DNA of 64,000 nucleotides from Buttiauxella selenatireducens (GTDB lineage Bacteria > Pseudomonadota > Gammaproteobacteria > Enterobacterales > Enterobacteriaceae): positions 2,418,001 through 2,482,000 of the forward strand of contig NZ_CP133838.1 of NCBI RefSeq assembly GCF_031432975.1, given 5' to 3'. The first letter of the stretch is position 1. Each line of letters begins with the position of its first letter. The notes below the pieces were generated by a model, which saw only the letters and a list, made by a program, of their open reading frames with translations, was not told the DNA's origin and did not search any database. Position numbers and translations under genes: made by a program. Below, one piece after another: positions 18,472 through 27,604 of this stretch.

Positions 18472-18475
18472 CAAC

Positions 18476-18500
18476 AATGCCCCCGGTTCTCGGGGGCATT
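18476..18500. terminator. Bidirectional terminator between tyrR and tpx
   Basis: AATGCCCCCG / CGGGGGCATT with a short GTTCT-containing loop separates the convergent tyrR and tpx. No long T-run is present on either side, but the stem is strong and well placed. Confidence 0.7.
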
Positions 18501-18505
18501 AACAC

Positions 18506-19012
18506 TTAAGCCTGAAGAGCTTCCAGTGCTGCGGCATAATCCGGCTCGTTAGTGATTTCATTCACTAACTGGCTGAATACCACTTCATTTTTCTCATTCA
18601 GAACGACGACTGCACGAGCAGTCAGGCCTTTCAGAGCGCCTTCGGCAATACCCACGCCATAAGCCTGCTGGAATTCCGGGTTACGCAGTGTAGACAGCGT
18701 AATCACGTTGCTCAGGCCTTCAGCGCCGCAGAAGCGGGACTGTGCAAATGGCAGATCGGCAGAAACACACAGAACAACGGTGTTATCCATCTCAGTCGCC
18801 AGTTGGTTGAATTTGCGCACGGAAGCGGCACACACGCCGGTATCGATGCTTGGGAAAATGTTCAGTACTTTACGTTTTCCATCAAACTGGCTCAGTGCAA
18901 CATCAGAGAGATCTTTTGCTACCAGAGAAAAAGCTTCAGCTTTGTTGCCAACTTGTGGGATCTGACCTGCAACCGCTACAGGGTTGCCCTGGAAATGAAC
19001 GATTTGTGACAT
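18506..19012 (-). CDS. tpx: Thiol peroxidase
   Basis: A periplasm/cytosol-associated atypical 2-Cys peroxiredoxin that reduces alkyl and hydrogen peroxides with thioredoxin. Peroxidatic Cys61 lies in [14 protein letters not shown] and resolving Cys95 in QSRFCGAEG, the same positions as in E. coli. 168 residues, full length. AGGAAAATCAAAC precedes the ATG. It is divergent from ycjG. Confidence 0.96.
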   Translation of the reverse strand: MSQIVHFQGNPVAVAGQIPQVGNKAEAFSLVAKDLSDVALSQFDGKRKVLNIFPSIDTGVCAASVRKFNQLATEMDNTVVLCVSADLPFAQSRFCGAEGLSNVITLSTLRNPEFQQAYGVGIAEGALKGLTARAVVVLNEKNEVVFSQLVNEITNEPDYAAALEALQA

Positions 19013-19153
19013 GTTTGATTTTCCTGTTTACATATAATTAACGCCGCGAACAGTGTATGTCAGTATTCATCGTCTGAATATAAAAAACTGATACTGCAAG
19101 TGAAAGTGTTCTCTGGCTATACTCAGCGAAAGTCCTCGCGCAATGGAAAACTA

Positions 19154-20119
19154 ATGAGAACAGTTAAGGTTTATCAAGAAGCATGGCCTCTTCACACGCC
19201 ATTTGTGATTTCTCGCGGCACCCGCAGTGAAGCCGTTGTCGTCGTCGTGGAGCTGGAAGAAGATGGGATTAAAGCAGTCGGCGAGTGCACGCCGTATCCA
19301 CGCTACGGAGAAAGCGCGGTTTCGGTACTGGCACAAATTACCGCCATTATTCCGCAGCTCGAAAAGACGTTAACACGTGAACAATTACAAGAACTGCTTC
19401 CGGCCGGTGCGGCGCGAAATGCAGTTGACAGCGCTTTGTGGGATCTCGAAGCACGGCGACGTCAACGTACCCTTGCGTATGCCGCAGGTGTTGAACTTCC
19501 TGAATTAATCACGACTGCGCAGACTGTGAGTATTGCAGAGCCTGAGCAAATGGCGGCGGCGGCTAAAATATTGTGGGATAAAGGTGCGCGTTTGCTGAAG
19601 GTCAAAATTGATGACCGATTAATCACCGAGCGCATGGTCGCTATCCGTGCCGCAGTACCCGAAGCGGTGCTGATTGTGGATGCCAACGAAGCCTGGCACA
19701 GCGATGGCTTGGCAGCGCGTTGCCAACTGTTGGCCGATCTTAATGTGGCGATGCTTGAGCAACCCTTACCTGCGGGGCAAGACAGCGCGCTGGCGAACTT
19801 TATCCATCCATTGCCTATCTGCGCTGATGAAAGCTGCCACACTCGCGAAAGCCTGGCGGAGCTGAAAGGGCGCTATGAGATGGTCAATGTGAAACTGGAT
19901 AAAACCGGAGGGTTAACGGAGGCGCTGGCACTCACTCAGGCTGCTCGTGAGCAAGGTTTTGATGTGATGTTAGGCTGCATGTTATGTACGTCGCGAGCAA
20001 TAGCTGCCGCGTTGCCGCTGGCAGCTAAAGTGCGTTTTGCCGATCTCGATGGGCCAACGTGGCTGGCGGTGGATGTCACCCCTGGGCTGCACTTCGAAAC
20101 CGGCAAACTCTATCCGTAA
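19154..20119 (+). CDS. ycjG: L-Ala-D/L-Glu epimerase
   Basis: An enolase-superfamily enzyme that epimerises the L-Ala-D-Glu dipeptide from murein recycling to L-Ala-L-Glu. The superfamily residues are visible: KVKIDD (acid/base Lys), VDANEAW and MLEQPL (metal ligands), CADESC (third metal ligand) and NVKLDKTGG (second catalytic Lys). I place the start at ATG 19154 (MRTVKVYQ), aligning with E. coli; the frame is open upstream but has no homology there. 321 residues. It neighbours mpaA, which supplies its substrate pathway. Confidence 0.93.
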   Translation: MRTVKVYQEAWPLHTPFVISRGTRSEAVVVVVELEEDGIKAVGECTPYPRYGESAVSVLAQITAIIPQLEKTLTREQLQELLPAGAARNAVDSALWDLEARRRQRTLAYAAGVELPELITTAQTVSIAEPEQMAAAAKILWDKGARLLKVKIDDRLITERMVAIRAAVPEAVLIVDANEAWHSDGLAARCQLLADLNVAMLEQPLPAGQDSALANFIHPLPICADESCHTRESLAELKGRYEMVNVKLDKTGGLTEALALTQAAREQGFDVMLGCMLCTSRAIAAALPLAAKVRFADLDGPTWLAVDVTPGLHFETGKLYP

Positions 20120-20135
20120 TTAATCCGTAACGGCT

Positions 20136-20843
20136 TTACTTTTGCCAGTGTAAAAGCCCCATCATGGCATGCAGATACCGCTCACTCGCTTCGTCAGCTG
20201 AGATGGGCGGGAATTCTGCGGTAATACACGGCAGATCTAAATCTGCACACCAACTGCCAAACGAACCCGGCGTCTCGTATCCTACGCTTGTGACCAGCGG
20301 CAACTCAAACTCTTTGGCAAGCCATGCGCCCAACGGGGAGTTATCTGGATCTTCTATGCAGCCTAAAGGATCGTGGAAGGAGACAACCCAGGCGGGTTGC
20401 AAGGTATGAATCAACTGGCAAAGGGCGGCGGTTTCCGGTTCAGACCCCGGTTTGTTTCCGGTGGACAACACCACATCACGTTTATCCGCGCTGCTGTTCC
20501 AACGATAAACCGTTTCTCCCGATTTCCAGTTCGCAGCAGGGAAGTTGCGATTTAAATCAACGCCGTTGGCGTTGGCGCGTAAACCAAGCTGGCAGCCGTC
20601 TGGATTCACGGCAAGAACCACATGGTGGTGGCGGTGTTCCGGCTCGAGCGTGCGTAACGCGCATGACAGAGTGACCATCGCAGCATTTTCATCGCCATGC
20701 GTTCCCGCAATAATTAACCCGCTGCGTTGTTCACCCGGTGTTGCCGGGAACCAAATCAATGGTGCGCCAAACACAGATTTCCCATAACGTTCGGAGCCGT
20801 GTGGCAAATGGCCGCGTTGTGAGCGAGGACGGTGGCCTGACAT
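20136..20843 (-). CDS. mpaA: Murein peptide amidase A
   Basis: A cytoplasmic zinc carboxypeptidase-like enzyme that cleaves the gamma-D-Glu-diaminopimelate bond of murein tripeptide during recycling. The zinc motif HxxE appears in AGTHGDENA, the third ligand in SFHDP, and ITAEFPP holds the catalytic Glu region. I use ATG 20843 (MSGHRPRSQ), with AAGGA five bases upstream, because it aligns with E. coli; the longer frame to 20918 is not conserved. 235 residues. Convergent with ycjG. Confidence 0.93.
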   Translation of the reverse strand: MSGHRPRSQRGHLPHGSERYGKSVFGAPLIWFPATPGEQRSGLIIAGTHGDENAAMVTLSCALRTLEPEHRHHHVVLAVNPDGCQLGLRANANGVDLNRNFPAANWKSGETVYRWNSSADKRDVVLSTGNKPGSEPETAALCQLIHTLQPAWVVSFHDPLGCIEDPDNSPLGAWLAKEFELPLVTSVGYETPGSFGSWCADLDLPCITAEFPPISADEASERYLHAMMGLLHWQK

Positions 20844-20942
20844 AGTGTTCCTTTTGTGCATGATGTGTTGTTTGTGCTCATTAATAACAGCGTTTTGAGA
20901 AAATCTCATCTGAAACAACGTGCTGTCAGACCAAAAAGAAGT

Positions 20943-21422
20943 TTAATTGGCTTTATTTTCCGCTTCGCCATAGAGATCGTTGGCGATTTCACCAGCGAAT
21001 TTGTCCAGTGCGCCGCATTGATAAACATGTGAACCCAGTGCCAGGCTATAGTTCATACCTTTCAGATTAGTGACGGCACCTCCCCAAACAATATCGGGGC
21101 GTTCTTTTGTATCAGCGATATAGGTTTTTGATAACCCATCAAACACGACAGGTACATATTTATCGTACTGCTTGTTTTCCGCAGTTGAAGTAGCCGACGC
21201 AAACAGGTCAATCATTCCAGTTTGATTGTTCTTCAAACCAATTAGCATACGGCCGTTATCGTTACCTTCCATTTCAGCAACGTGTATTTCAATCGTTTTA
21301 CCGCAGGTTTGATGCCAGGTGGCTTTCAGATTGCCCAATAATTCAGGTGCCGAATCGGCCCATGCCGTTGAAAAAGAACCCGCTGCCAGTGTCAGCACAA
21401 CTAAACTACGATTTATCATCAT
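20943..21422 (-). CDS. Unrecognised exported protein between mpaA and mppA
   Basis: A 159-residue protein that I do not recognise. The N-terminus is a good Sec signal peptide (SLVVLTLAAGSFSTAWA, cut likely before DSAPE). The mature part is about 135 residues with two cysteines (HQTCGK and YQCGAL) that could form a periplasmic disulfide. It ends in an Ala/Glu/Asn-rich tail. AGGA lies six bases before the second of two adjacent ATGs, so 21422 is preferred over 21425. It sits in a murein-recycling neighbourhood and is divergent from mppA, but no function can be claimed. Confidence 0.75.
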   Translation of the reverse strand: MMINRSLVVLTLAAGSFSTAWADSAPELLGNLKATWHQTCGKTIEIHVAEMEGNDNGRMLIGLKNNQTGMIDLFASATSTAENKQYDKYVPVVFDGLSKTYIADTKERPDIVWGGAVTNLKGMNYSLALGSHVYQCGALDKFAGEIANDLYGEAENKAN

Positions 21423-21670
21423 CAATCCTGTTTTATTAATATGGATATAAAGGGCGGGATATTAAGAGTTATCGCGATAGATTGGTCATGCTAAAGATGC
21501 TATTAAGGCTGAAAGGACGATTTTTCGGAATAGGTTCCAAGAAATAGCGTTGTTGTTTTGTTTTTTGTCGTGCTTTTCATATCGTCCTCACAGGAAAATA
21601 CGCTATATTTTCTGCACTTATGCCTGCTTGGCCAATTATCTAAAAATATTAATAATTAAAGGGATTGTTG

Positions 21671-23290
21671 ATGAAAAAAATCTTCCATATTTGTTACTGT
21701 GCGCTGGCTGTTTCCTGTGCAATTTCAAACGCCTGGGCGGCAGATGTCCCTGCAGGTACAAAACTTGCGTCTGACCAGAGCCTGGTGCGCCATATCAAAG
21801 ATGAGCCCGCTTCTCTGGACCCGGTAAAAGCCGTGGGTTTACCCGAAATTCAGGTTATTCGCGATCTGTTTGAAGGGTTGGTTAACCAAAATGAAAAGGG
21901 GCAACTGGAGCCCGGTGTTGCGACCAAATGGCAAAGTAATGATAACCGCACCTGGACATTTACCTTGCGCGATGACGCTCGCTGGTCAGATGGAACGCCG
22001 GTCACGGCACAAGATTTCGTCTATAGCTGGCAGCGTTTAGTTGATCCGAAAAATACATCCCCATTTGCCTGGTTTGCCGCACTCGCTGGCATCAATAATG
22101 CGCAAGCTATCATTGATGGAAAAATGCCTGCGGATAAATTGGGCGTGACGGCAGTCGATGCCAAAACATTGCGCATTCAATTAGATAAACCGGTGCCGTA
22201 TTTCCCTAATCTGACCGCCAACTTCTCGTTCTATCCAGTACCTAAAGCGGTGGTGGAAAAATTCGGTAACGACTGGACCAAACCGGGCAATCTGGTGGGG
22301 AATGGTGCGTACACGCTAAAAGATCGTGTGGTGAATGAAAAACTGGTCGCGGTGCAAAATAAGAATTACTGGGATAACAGCAAGACGGTGATAACCCAGG
22401 TTACATTTGTCCCAATTAATCAGGAGTCGTCAGCGACAAAACGCTACCTGGCGGGGGATATCGATATCACCGAGTCTTTCCCAAAAACTCTCTACCAAAA
22501 ACTGCTCAAAGATATTCCAGGCCAGGTTTATACTCCGCCGCAATTAGGAACGTATTATTACGCGTTTAATACCCAGAAAGGCCCAACCGCTGATGCGCGC
22601 GTTCGTCTGGCACTCAGTATGACCATAGACCGTCATATTATGGCTGATAAAGTATTGGGTACCGGTGAGAAACCGGCGTGGCGCTTTACCCCTGATGTTA
22701 CCGCAGGCTTCAAACCAGAACCTTCTCCGTTTGAGCAAATGAGCCAGGAAGAGGCCAACGCTCAGGCGAAAACATTGCTGCGGGCGGCGGGTTATGGCCC
22801 CAACAAACCGCTTAATCTGACGCTGCTGTATAACACTTCGGAAAACCATCAAAAGATTGCTATTGCAGTGGCTTCGATGTGGAAGAAGAATCTGGGCGTC
22901 GATGTGAAACTGCAAAACCAGGAATGGAAAACCTATATCGACAGCCGTAACACCGGTAATTTCGATGTGATTCGCGCATCCTGGGTCGGTGATTACAACG
23001 AGCCGTCCACCTTCCTGTCACTGCTAACGTCTACTCACAGCGGTAATATTTCGCGCTTCAACTCGCCGGAATACGACAAACTTATGCAGCAGGCAAGCCA
23101 GGAAACAACGGATGCCGCGCGTAATAAAGATTACAACCAGGCTGAAAGAATCATTCAGGAACAAGCGCCGATTGCTCCGATTTATCAATACACGAATGGT
23201 CGTTTAATCAAGCCATGGCTGAAAGGGTATCCAATTAATAACCCTGAGGATGTTGCTTACAGTCGTACCATGTACATTGTGGCGCACTGA
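21671..23290 (+). CDS. mppA: Periplasmic murein tripeptide-binding protein
   Basis: An OppA-family solute-binding protein that delivers murein tripeptide (L-Ala-gamma-D-Glu-Dap) to the Opp permease. The signal peptide ends at about residue 23 (ISNAWA). Conserved blocks include RHIKDEPASLDPVKAVGLPE, FVYSWQRLVDP, GNGAYTLKDRVVNEK and YGPNKPLNLTLLYNTSENH. I start at ATG 21671, with AAAGGGA six bases upstream. 539 residues. It belongs functionally with ycjG and mpaA just upstream. Confidence 0.95.
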   Translation: MKKIFHICYCALAVSCAISNAWAADVPAGTKLASDQSLVRHIKDEPASLDPVKAVGLPEIQVIRDLFEGLVNQNEKGQLEPGVATKWQSNDNRTWTFTLRDDARWSDGTPVTAQDFVYSWQRLVDPKNTSPFAWFAALAGINNAQAIIDGKMPADKLGVTAVDAKTLRIQLDKPVPYFPNLTANFSFYPVPKAVVEKFGNDWTKPGNLVGNGAYTLKDRVVNEKLVAVQNKNYWDNSKTVITQVTFVPINQESSATKRYLAGDIDITESFPKTLYQKLLKDIPGQVYTPPQLGTYYYAFNTQKGPTADARVRLALSMTIDRHIMADKVLGTGEKPAWRFTPDVTAGFKPEPSPFEQMSQEEANAQAKTLLRAAGYGPNKPLNLTLLYNTSENHQKIAIAVASMWKKNLGVDVKLQNQEWKTYIDSRNTGNFDVIRASWVGDYNEPSTFLSLLTSTHSGNISRFNSPEYDKLMQQASQETTDAARNKDYNQAERIIQEQAPIAPIYQYTNGRLIKPWLKGYPINNPEDVAYSRTMYIVAH

Positions 23291-23313
23291 TAGAATTAAT
23301 GATGAATGACGCT

Positions 23314-23351
23314 AAGCTTATCCGCCAGACTGACGGGGCGGATAAGCTTTT
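23314..23351. terminator. Bidirectional terminator after mppA
   Basis: A 13-bp stem AAGCTTATCCGCC / GGCGGATAAGCTT with a 10-base loop, ending in a short T-run. It separates mppA from the leftward yoaK-like gene. Confidence 0.8.
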
Positions 23352-23363
23352 GCGAAACGCGTT

Positions 23364-23462
23364 TCAGGAGGTGGAAGTGGCGTAGCCGCCGACAATAAAC
23401 CAGGTGATGAACACGATCGCAGCAACAATTATCGCGATAGGAAACAGAACACCAATTTTCAT
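23364..23462 (-). CDS. YoaK-like 32-residue membrane peptide
   Basis: A 32-residue protein beginning MKIGVLFPIAII, with one membrane helix and ending GGYATSTS. It closely resembles E. coli YoaK (MRIGIIFPV..., also 32 residues) by recall. It starts eight bases after the diguanylate cyclase stop on the same strand, so the two are probably cotranscribed. Single-helix inner-membrane protein of unknown role. The longer frame running to 23549 only overlaps the cyclase gene. Confidence 0.75.
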   Translation of the reverse strand: MKIGVLFPIAIIVAAIVFITWFIVGGYATSTS

Positions 23463-23469
23463 TTTTATC

Positions 23470-24642
23470 TCATTTGTCAGTTTGAAAAATTTGCCACTGG
23501 TTGCGGCCCGCTTCTTTGGCTGCATACAACGCGGCATCAGCTTCTGCAATAAAGCGTGTCGCAGTGGTTGCAGGCGTTAAACTCGTGATGCCCTGGCTTA
23601 TGGTCACATAAGCTGCGACCGGAGACTCCGCATGGAGTATCCCCAACATGTGTATGTTTTGCTGAATTCGTTTTGCGACGTCAACTGCTTGCTGCTCGGT
23701 GGCATCAGGCAGCAACATAATAAACTCTTCCCCGCCAAAACGCGCCGCCACGTCCTGTGTCGAACGGGTGGCCCCCTCCAGACATTTTGCAATACTCCTC
23801 AGACATTCATCACCCGCCTGATGGCCGTAATGGTCGTTGTATTTTTTGAAGTAGTCGACATCCAGCATGATCAATGACACCGAAGTATTGCACTGCTGGT
23901 GACGCTGTATCGCCTTATCCAACAATAAATGGAAAGAGCGGCGGTTGGCGAGGCCGGTAAGAGGGTCGTGATTCGCCAGGCTCTGCAACTGCTTAATCAG
24001 CTCTCTGTTTTCTTGTTCGCGACGAATAGCCAGCACGAACCATCCACGTAAAATCCTGCGTCCGGACTCAAAAAGGCATGCCAGCAGCACGTAAAGTACG
24101 GCATTTAGCACCGTCAGATCGGATGGGTAGACAAAATTGCATACCAGAATAACCAGCCAAATTGGCAGGGTGAAACTGAGCAATACTCGACCATCAAAAT
24201 AGAGCGAAATCAGAGCGGTGAATATCAGTAACGCCGCGAAGGGAAAAACAATGCGCGAATCACCGCTGGCCAGGAGTATGTAAAAACAGCCGACCCATAA
24301 TGCGCTGATGCAAAGCAGGGTGCCGTGCAGGAATTGGCTCAACCATTCCGCATATTGGTCATGCGCCATACGCAAAATAAAAATGCCTGACGATGAAAGG
24401 GCGAGAACCAACCCCATAACCGTTTCGAGTTCCGGGAATAAATGCGTAATTTGGGCGATTGATTGTACTGGCGTAAAATAATGACGGCCTAAAATAAACA
24501 GGCAGAACAATAGGTTAATCCATAGAAACCATCGCCCGCTCACCGTTATCGCTCGCTGTCGCATGCTCTTAAGGCGAAAGTCTAAGTCAGGGGTAGCCTT
24601 ACGTCTTTCTTGCAAATCATTCTCCGTATGCCGATTTGGCAT
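23470..24642 (-). CDS. Membrane-bound diguanylate cyclase (GGDEF)
   Basis: The N-terminal half has about six hydrophobic segments (from WFLWINLLFCLFILG onward), a membrane sensor of MASE type. A C-terminal GGDEF domain begins near HDPLTGLANRRSFH. The active-site motif is GGEEF in AARFGGEEFIM, so the enzyme should make c-di-GMP. The inhibitory I-site (RxxD) position reads STQD, so product inhibition may be absent. The start is uncertain: I chose ATG 24642 (MPNRHTEND), but the frame is open to 24729 and neither has a clear ribosome binding site. I do not assign a specific E. coli dgc ortholog. Confidence 0.85.
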   Translation of the reverse strand: MPNRHTENDLQERRKATPDLDFRLKSMRQRAITVSGRWFLWINLLFCLFILGRHYFTPVQSIAQITHLFPELETVMGLVLALSSSGIFILRMAHDQYAEWLSQFLHGTLLCISALWVGCFYILLASGDSRIVFPFAALLIFTALISLYFDGRVLLSFTLPIWLVILVCNFVYPSDLTVLNAVLYVLLACLFESGRRILRGWFVLAIRREQENRELIKQLQSLANHDPLTGLANRRSFHLLLDKAIQRHQQCNTSVSLIMLDVDYFKKYNDHYGHQAGDECLRSIAKCLEGATRSTQDVAARFGGEEFIMLLPDATEQQAVDVAKRIQQNIHMLGILHAESPVAAYVTISQGITSLTPATTATRFIAEADAALYAAKEAGRNQWQIFQTDK

Positions 24643-24781
24643 GACTGTATTTAAAAAGCCAACATAAATGTAACATTTTTTATCCTGCAAATTCAGCGTG
24701 TTTGCCTGTTTTTCCGAGTTACATAGCAAAAGAAGACGGCTAGACTGACAATAGTATTGTGGTCACACGTGGAGAAATGCA

Positions 24782-25765
24782 GTGGAAACCATCAAGGGAC
24801 ATCAGTTGATTGTGCCGGATGCCGTATTTGCCTGGCAATTAGATGGCAAAGGCGGTGTCGATACCATCGAGGATAACGACACCATTGATGCTGAGCATCC
24901 TGGTTGGTTGCATCTGAATTATACCCATAGAGACAGTGCCAACTGGCTTGCGACAACGCCAGTGCTGCCAAATTATGCTCGTGATGCACTGGCGGGGGAA
25001 AGTTTACGCCCGCGTGTGTCACGCATAGGAGAGGGCACGCTCATTACTTTGCGCTGCATAAACGGCAGCACGGATGAACGGCCAGACCAACTTGTCGCCA
25101 TGCGTTTGTATATTGATGAGCGGCTGATTGTCTCAACGCGTCAGCGCCAGGTGCTGGCTCTGGATGATGTGGTCAACGATCTTAAAGAAGGCGCAGGTCC
25201 CGTCGACAGTGGTTCGTGGCTGGTGGATGTTTGCGATGCGCTGACCGATCATGCCAGCGAATTTATCGAACAGCTGCACGATAAAATCATCGACCTTGAA
25301 GATAACCTGTTGGATCAGCAAATTCCGCCTCGTGGTTATCTTGCGTTACTGCGTAAACAATTGATTGTGATGCGCCGTTATATGGCCCCTCAACGTGATG
25401 TTTACGCCAGGCTTTCCAGCGAACGTTTACCGTGGATGACCGACGATCATCGCCGTCGTATGCAGGATATTTCTGACAGGTTAGGGCGCGGACTGGATGA
25501 AATTGATGCCTGTATCGCACGAACCGCCGTTATGACCGATGAAATCGCGCAGGTTATGCAAGAAGCGATGGGGCGACGCACCTATACCATGTCATTGATG
25601 GCGATGGTCTTTTTGCCCAGCACATTTTTGACCGGATTATTTGGGGTGAATTTAGGCGGTATCCCAGGCGGCGGCTGGCATTTTGGTTTCAGTATGTTCT
25701 GCATCATGTTGGTGGTTCTTATAGGCGGTGTTGCCTGGTGGTTACATCGTAGTAAATGGCTGTAA
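24782..25765 (+). CDS. zntB: ZntB zinc transporter (CorA family)
   Basis: A CorA-superfamily inner-membrane transporter for Zn2+. A large cytoplasmic N-terminal domain is followed by two C-terminal helices. The signature GVN loop lies in [16 protein letters not shown] between them. 327 residues, equal to E. coli. Translation starts with GTG at 24782; GGAG lies seven bases upstream, and this matches the E. coli N-terminal residues. Followed by the FnrS small RNA gene as in K-12. Confidence 0.95.
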   Translation: METIKGHQLIVPDAVFAWQLDGKGGVDTIEDNDTIDAEHPGWLHLNYTHRDSANWLATTPVLPNYARDALAGESLRPRVSRIGEGTLITLRCINGSTDERPDQLVAMRLYIDERLIVSTRQRQVLALDDVVNDLKEGAGPVDSGSWLVDVCDALTDHASEFIEQLHDKIIDLEDNLLDQQIPPRGYLALLRKQLIVMRRYMAPQRDVYARLSSERLPWMTDDHRRRMQDISDRLGRGLDEIDACIARTAVMTDEIAQVMQEAMGRRTYTMSLMAMVFLPSTFLTGLFGVNLGGIPGGGWHFGFSMFCIMLVVLIGGVAWWLHRSKWL

Positions 25766-25811
25766 AATTTAACATTTTTTACATGTGCCAGACTATAAAA
25801 GGCGGCCATAA

Positions 25812-25825
25812 TTGAGCGAGGTCAA
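25812..25825. promoter_or_regulatory. FNR box of fnrS
   Basis: TTGAG-CGAG-GTCAA matches the FNR consensus TTGAT-N4-ATCAA in 8 of 10 defined positions. Its centre is about 42 bases upstream of the first base of FnrS, the class II activation position. Confidence 0.8.
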
Positions 25826-25860
25826 TATATGGAACGTCGGTTCAAGGCAATATCTCTCTC

Positions 25861-25979
25861 GCAGGTGAATGCAACGTCAAGCGATGGGCGTTGCGCTCCA
25901 TATTGTCTTACTTCCTTTTTTAGAATTACTGCATAGCACAATTGATTCGTACGGGCCGACTATAAGTCGGCTTTTTTTT
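25861..25979 (+). ncRNA. fnrS: FnrS small RNA
   Basis: About 119 nucleotides beginning GCAGGTGAATGCAACGTC and ending with a terminator, stem GCCGACT / AGTCGGC with loop ATA, then eight T residues. The sequence is nearly identical to my recollection of E. coli FnrS, including GCGTTGCGCTCC in the first part and the same position after zntB. FnrS is an Hfq-binding RNA made under anaerobiosis by FNR; it represses aerobic metabolism and superoxide-defence mRNAs. The main difference from E. coli is a shorter terminator loop. Confidence 0.92.
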
Positions 25980-26090
25980 GTCTGCGATTCTGGCCGCCAT
26001 ACTTCAAGCTGTATGTTCGTTGGCTACGTTTGCCTGCAACTCGAATTATTTTGGGTATATGCTTAAAGGGAGACAAAAGTGGAGGAAATT

Positions 26091-26225
26091 ATGAGCGCGT
26101 ATATCAGAGATTCCATTCCGACAGATCCTGCTCCCGTGCCAGAGCACATTCCCAAGCCGCAACCTCTCCCCGAACCGTTAGATCCCGACCCAAAACCGAT
26201 TATTGATCCACCGCCGTTCAGGTAG
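26091..26225 (+). CDS. Proline-rich 44-residue small protein
   Basis: A short open frame beginning MSAYIRDSIPTDPAP and continuing with repeated PxP and PDP steps to IIDPPPFR. A full GGAGG lies five bases before the ATG, which is the main reason to believe it is translated. It lies 111 bases after FnrS on the same strand and converges on ttcA. No signal peptide or membrane segment; about a third of residues are proline. I do not recognise it and cannot name a function. Confidence 0.55.
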   Translation: MSAYIRDSIPTDPAPVPEHIPKPQPLPEPLDPDPKPIIDPPPFR

Positions 26226-26230
26226 AAGAT

Positions 26231-26254
26231 TCCCTCTCTCAGCAGAGAGAGGGA
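26231..26254. terminator. Palindrome between the small ORF and ttcA
   Basis: TCCCTCTCTC / GAGAGAGGGA with loop AGCA. It probably ends both convergent transcripts and is a shortened relative of the CCCTCTCC repeat family. Confidence 0.6.
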
Positions 26255-26262
26255 TGAGAGGA

Positions 26263-27198
26263 TTACTTGATTTCGAGAATATCGAGGCGTTGCAAAGGTG
26301 CTTCGTTGTCATCTTCTTCTGGCTGCCAGCCCACAGGTTGCATTGGCAGTTCTTCGCGGTCAAAGGCCAAATCGCCGCCATCAACAACTTCTGCACCGTG
26401 AGTAATACCAGCAAAATCAAACAATTCAGTGTCACACATGTGTGAAGGCACCACATTTTGCATCGCGCTGAACATGGTTTCGATACGGCCAGGATAGCGT
26501 TTATCCCAGTCACGCAGCATATCGCCTATCACCTGGCGTTGCAGATTCGGCTGAGAGCCACACAAGTTGCATGGAATAATTGGATATTCACGCGCGGTAG
26601 CAAAGCGCTCAATGTCCTTTTCGCGACAGTAAGCCAGTGGACGAATCACAATATGCTTGCCGTCATCACTCATCAGTTTTGGTGGCATGCCTTTCATCTT
26701 GCCGCCATAGAACATATTCAGGAACAACGTCTGGAGGATGTCGTCGCGGTGATGTCCCAGCGCAATTTTCGTCGCGCCCAACTCAGTGGCAGTACGATAA
26801 AGGATGCCGCGGCGTAAACGAGAGCACAGAGAACAGGTGGTTTTGCCCTCTGGGATCTTATCTTTCACAATGCTGTAGGTGTTTTCTTCGACGATTTTGT
26901 ATTCAACGCCGATGCTTTCCAGATACTGCGGCAGAATATGCTCAGGGAACCCCGGTTGTTTCTGATCAAGGTTAACCGCAACCAGGCTGAAGTTGATTGG
27001 CGCGCTCTGCTGCAAATTGCGCAGAATTTCCAGCATGGTGTAGCTATCTTTGCCGCCAGACAGGCAGACCATAATGCGGTCGCCTTCTTCAATCATATTG
27101 TAATCAGCGATCGCTTCACCCACGTTACGACGCAGGCGTTTTTGTAATTTGTTGAGGTTGTATTGCTCTTTCTTGGTAACGTCTTGTTTGTCTTGCAT
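26263..27198 (-). CDS. ttcA: tRNA 2-thiocytidine biosynthesis protein
   Basis: Forms 2-thiocytidine at position 32 of several tRNAs, using ATP and an iron-sulfur cluster. The PP-loop reads SGGKDSYT, and the CxxC pair is CSLC, with a second cysteine group in PCNLCG. 311 residues, as in E. coli. In K-12 the Rac prophage is integrated in this gene; here the gene is uninterrupted, although accessory genes follow immediately beyond its 5' end. Confidence 0.95.
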   Translation of the reverse strand: MQDKQDVTKKEQYNLNKLQKRLRRNVGEAIADYNMIEEGDRIMVCLSGGKDSYTMLEILRNLQQSAPINFSLVAVNLDQKQPGFPEHILPQYLESIGVEYKIVEENTYSIVKDKIPEGKTTCSLCSRLRRGILYRTATELGATKIALGHHRDDILQTLFLNMFYGGKMKGMPPKLMSDDGKHIVIRPLAYCREKDIERFATAREYPIIPCNLCGSQPNLQRQVIGDMLRDWDKRYPGRIETMFSAMQNVVPSHMCDTELFDFAGITHGAEVVDGGDLAFDREELPMQPVGWQPEEDDNEAPLQRLDILEIK

Positions 27199-27351
27199 TT
27201 AATTGGCACTCTAACGCTAAAAGGGGCGCCACAGGGGCATGGCTAGCTACATGGCGTGTATGGTACGGATTGCGGCGACGAATGTCAGCACGAATTGCAG
27301 TAAAAAACACCCTGTGAAGCACGGTTAGCGTTATCCCCGTATTGGGGAAAC

Positions 27352-27534
27352 TCAGCCCGTCGCTGCAATTTTACCAAGGAAAGTGAGCAGATGTGCTGGT
27401 AGATCGAAGGCATTAATGAGCAACATTAACCAGACCAGCGACAGTATCACCAGGATGGCACTGGCTATTTTGAATGCCCAAATCAGTGGGAATCGTCTTT
27501 TCAAGAAAGTCTGACAATTATCGGGTGGTATCAT
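27352..27534 (-). CDS. Possible small membrane protein (doubtful)
   Basis: A 60-codon frame whose middle encodes a convincing membrane helix (IASAILVILSLVWLMLLINAF) preceded by a basic segment KRRFP. No ribosome binding site is visible before the ATG at 27534. I do not recognise it. It could be a real single-helix protein or a chance frame in the 400-base space between ttcA and bor. Confidence 0.35.
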   Translation of the reverse strand: MIPPDNCQTFLKRRFPLIWAFKIASAILVILSLVWLMLLINAFDLPAHLLTFLGKIAATG

Positions 27535-27604
27535 TCGGAAGGGTAATTATTAATATGTTGAAAGTAATAAATTAAATGCCGGTGAATGACACCGGCATCC
27601 TGGC

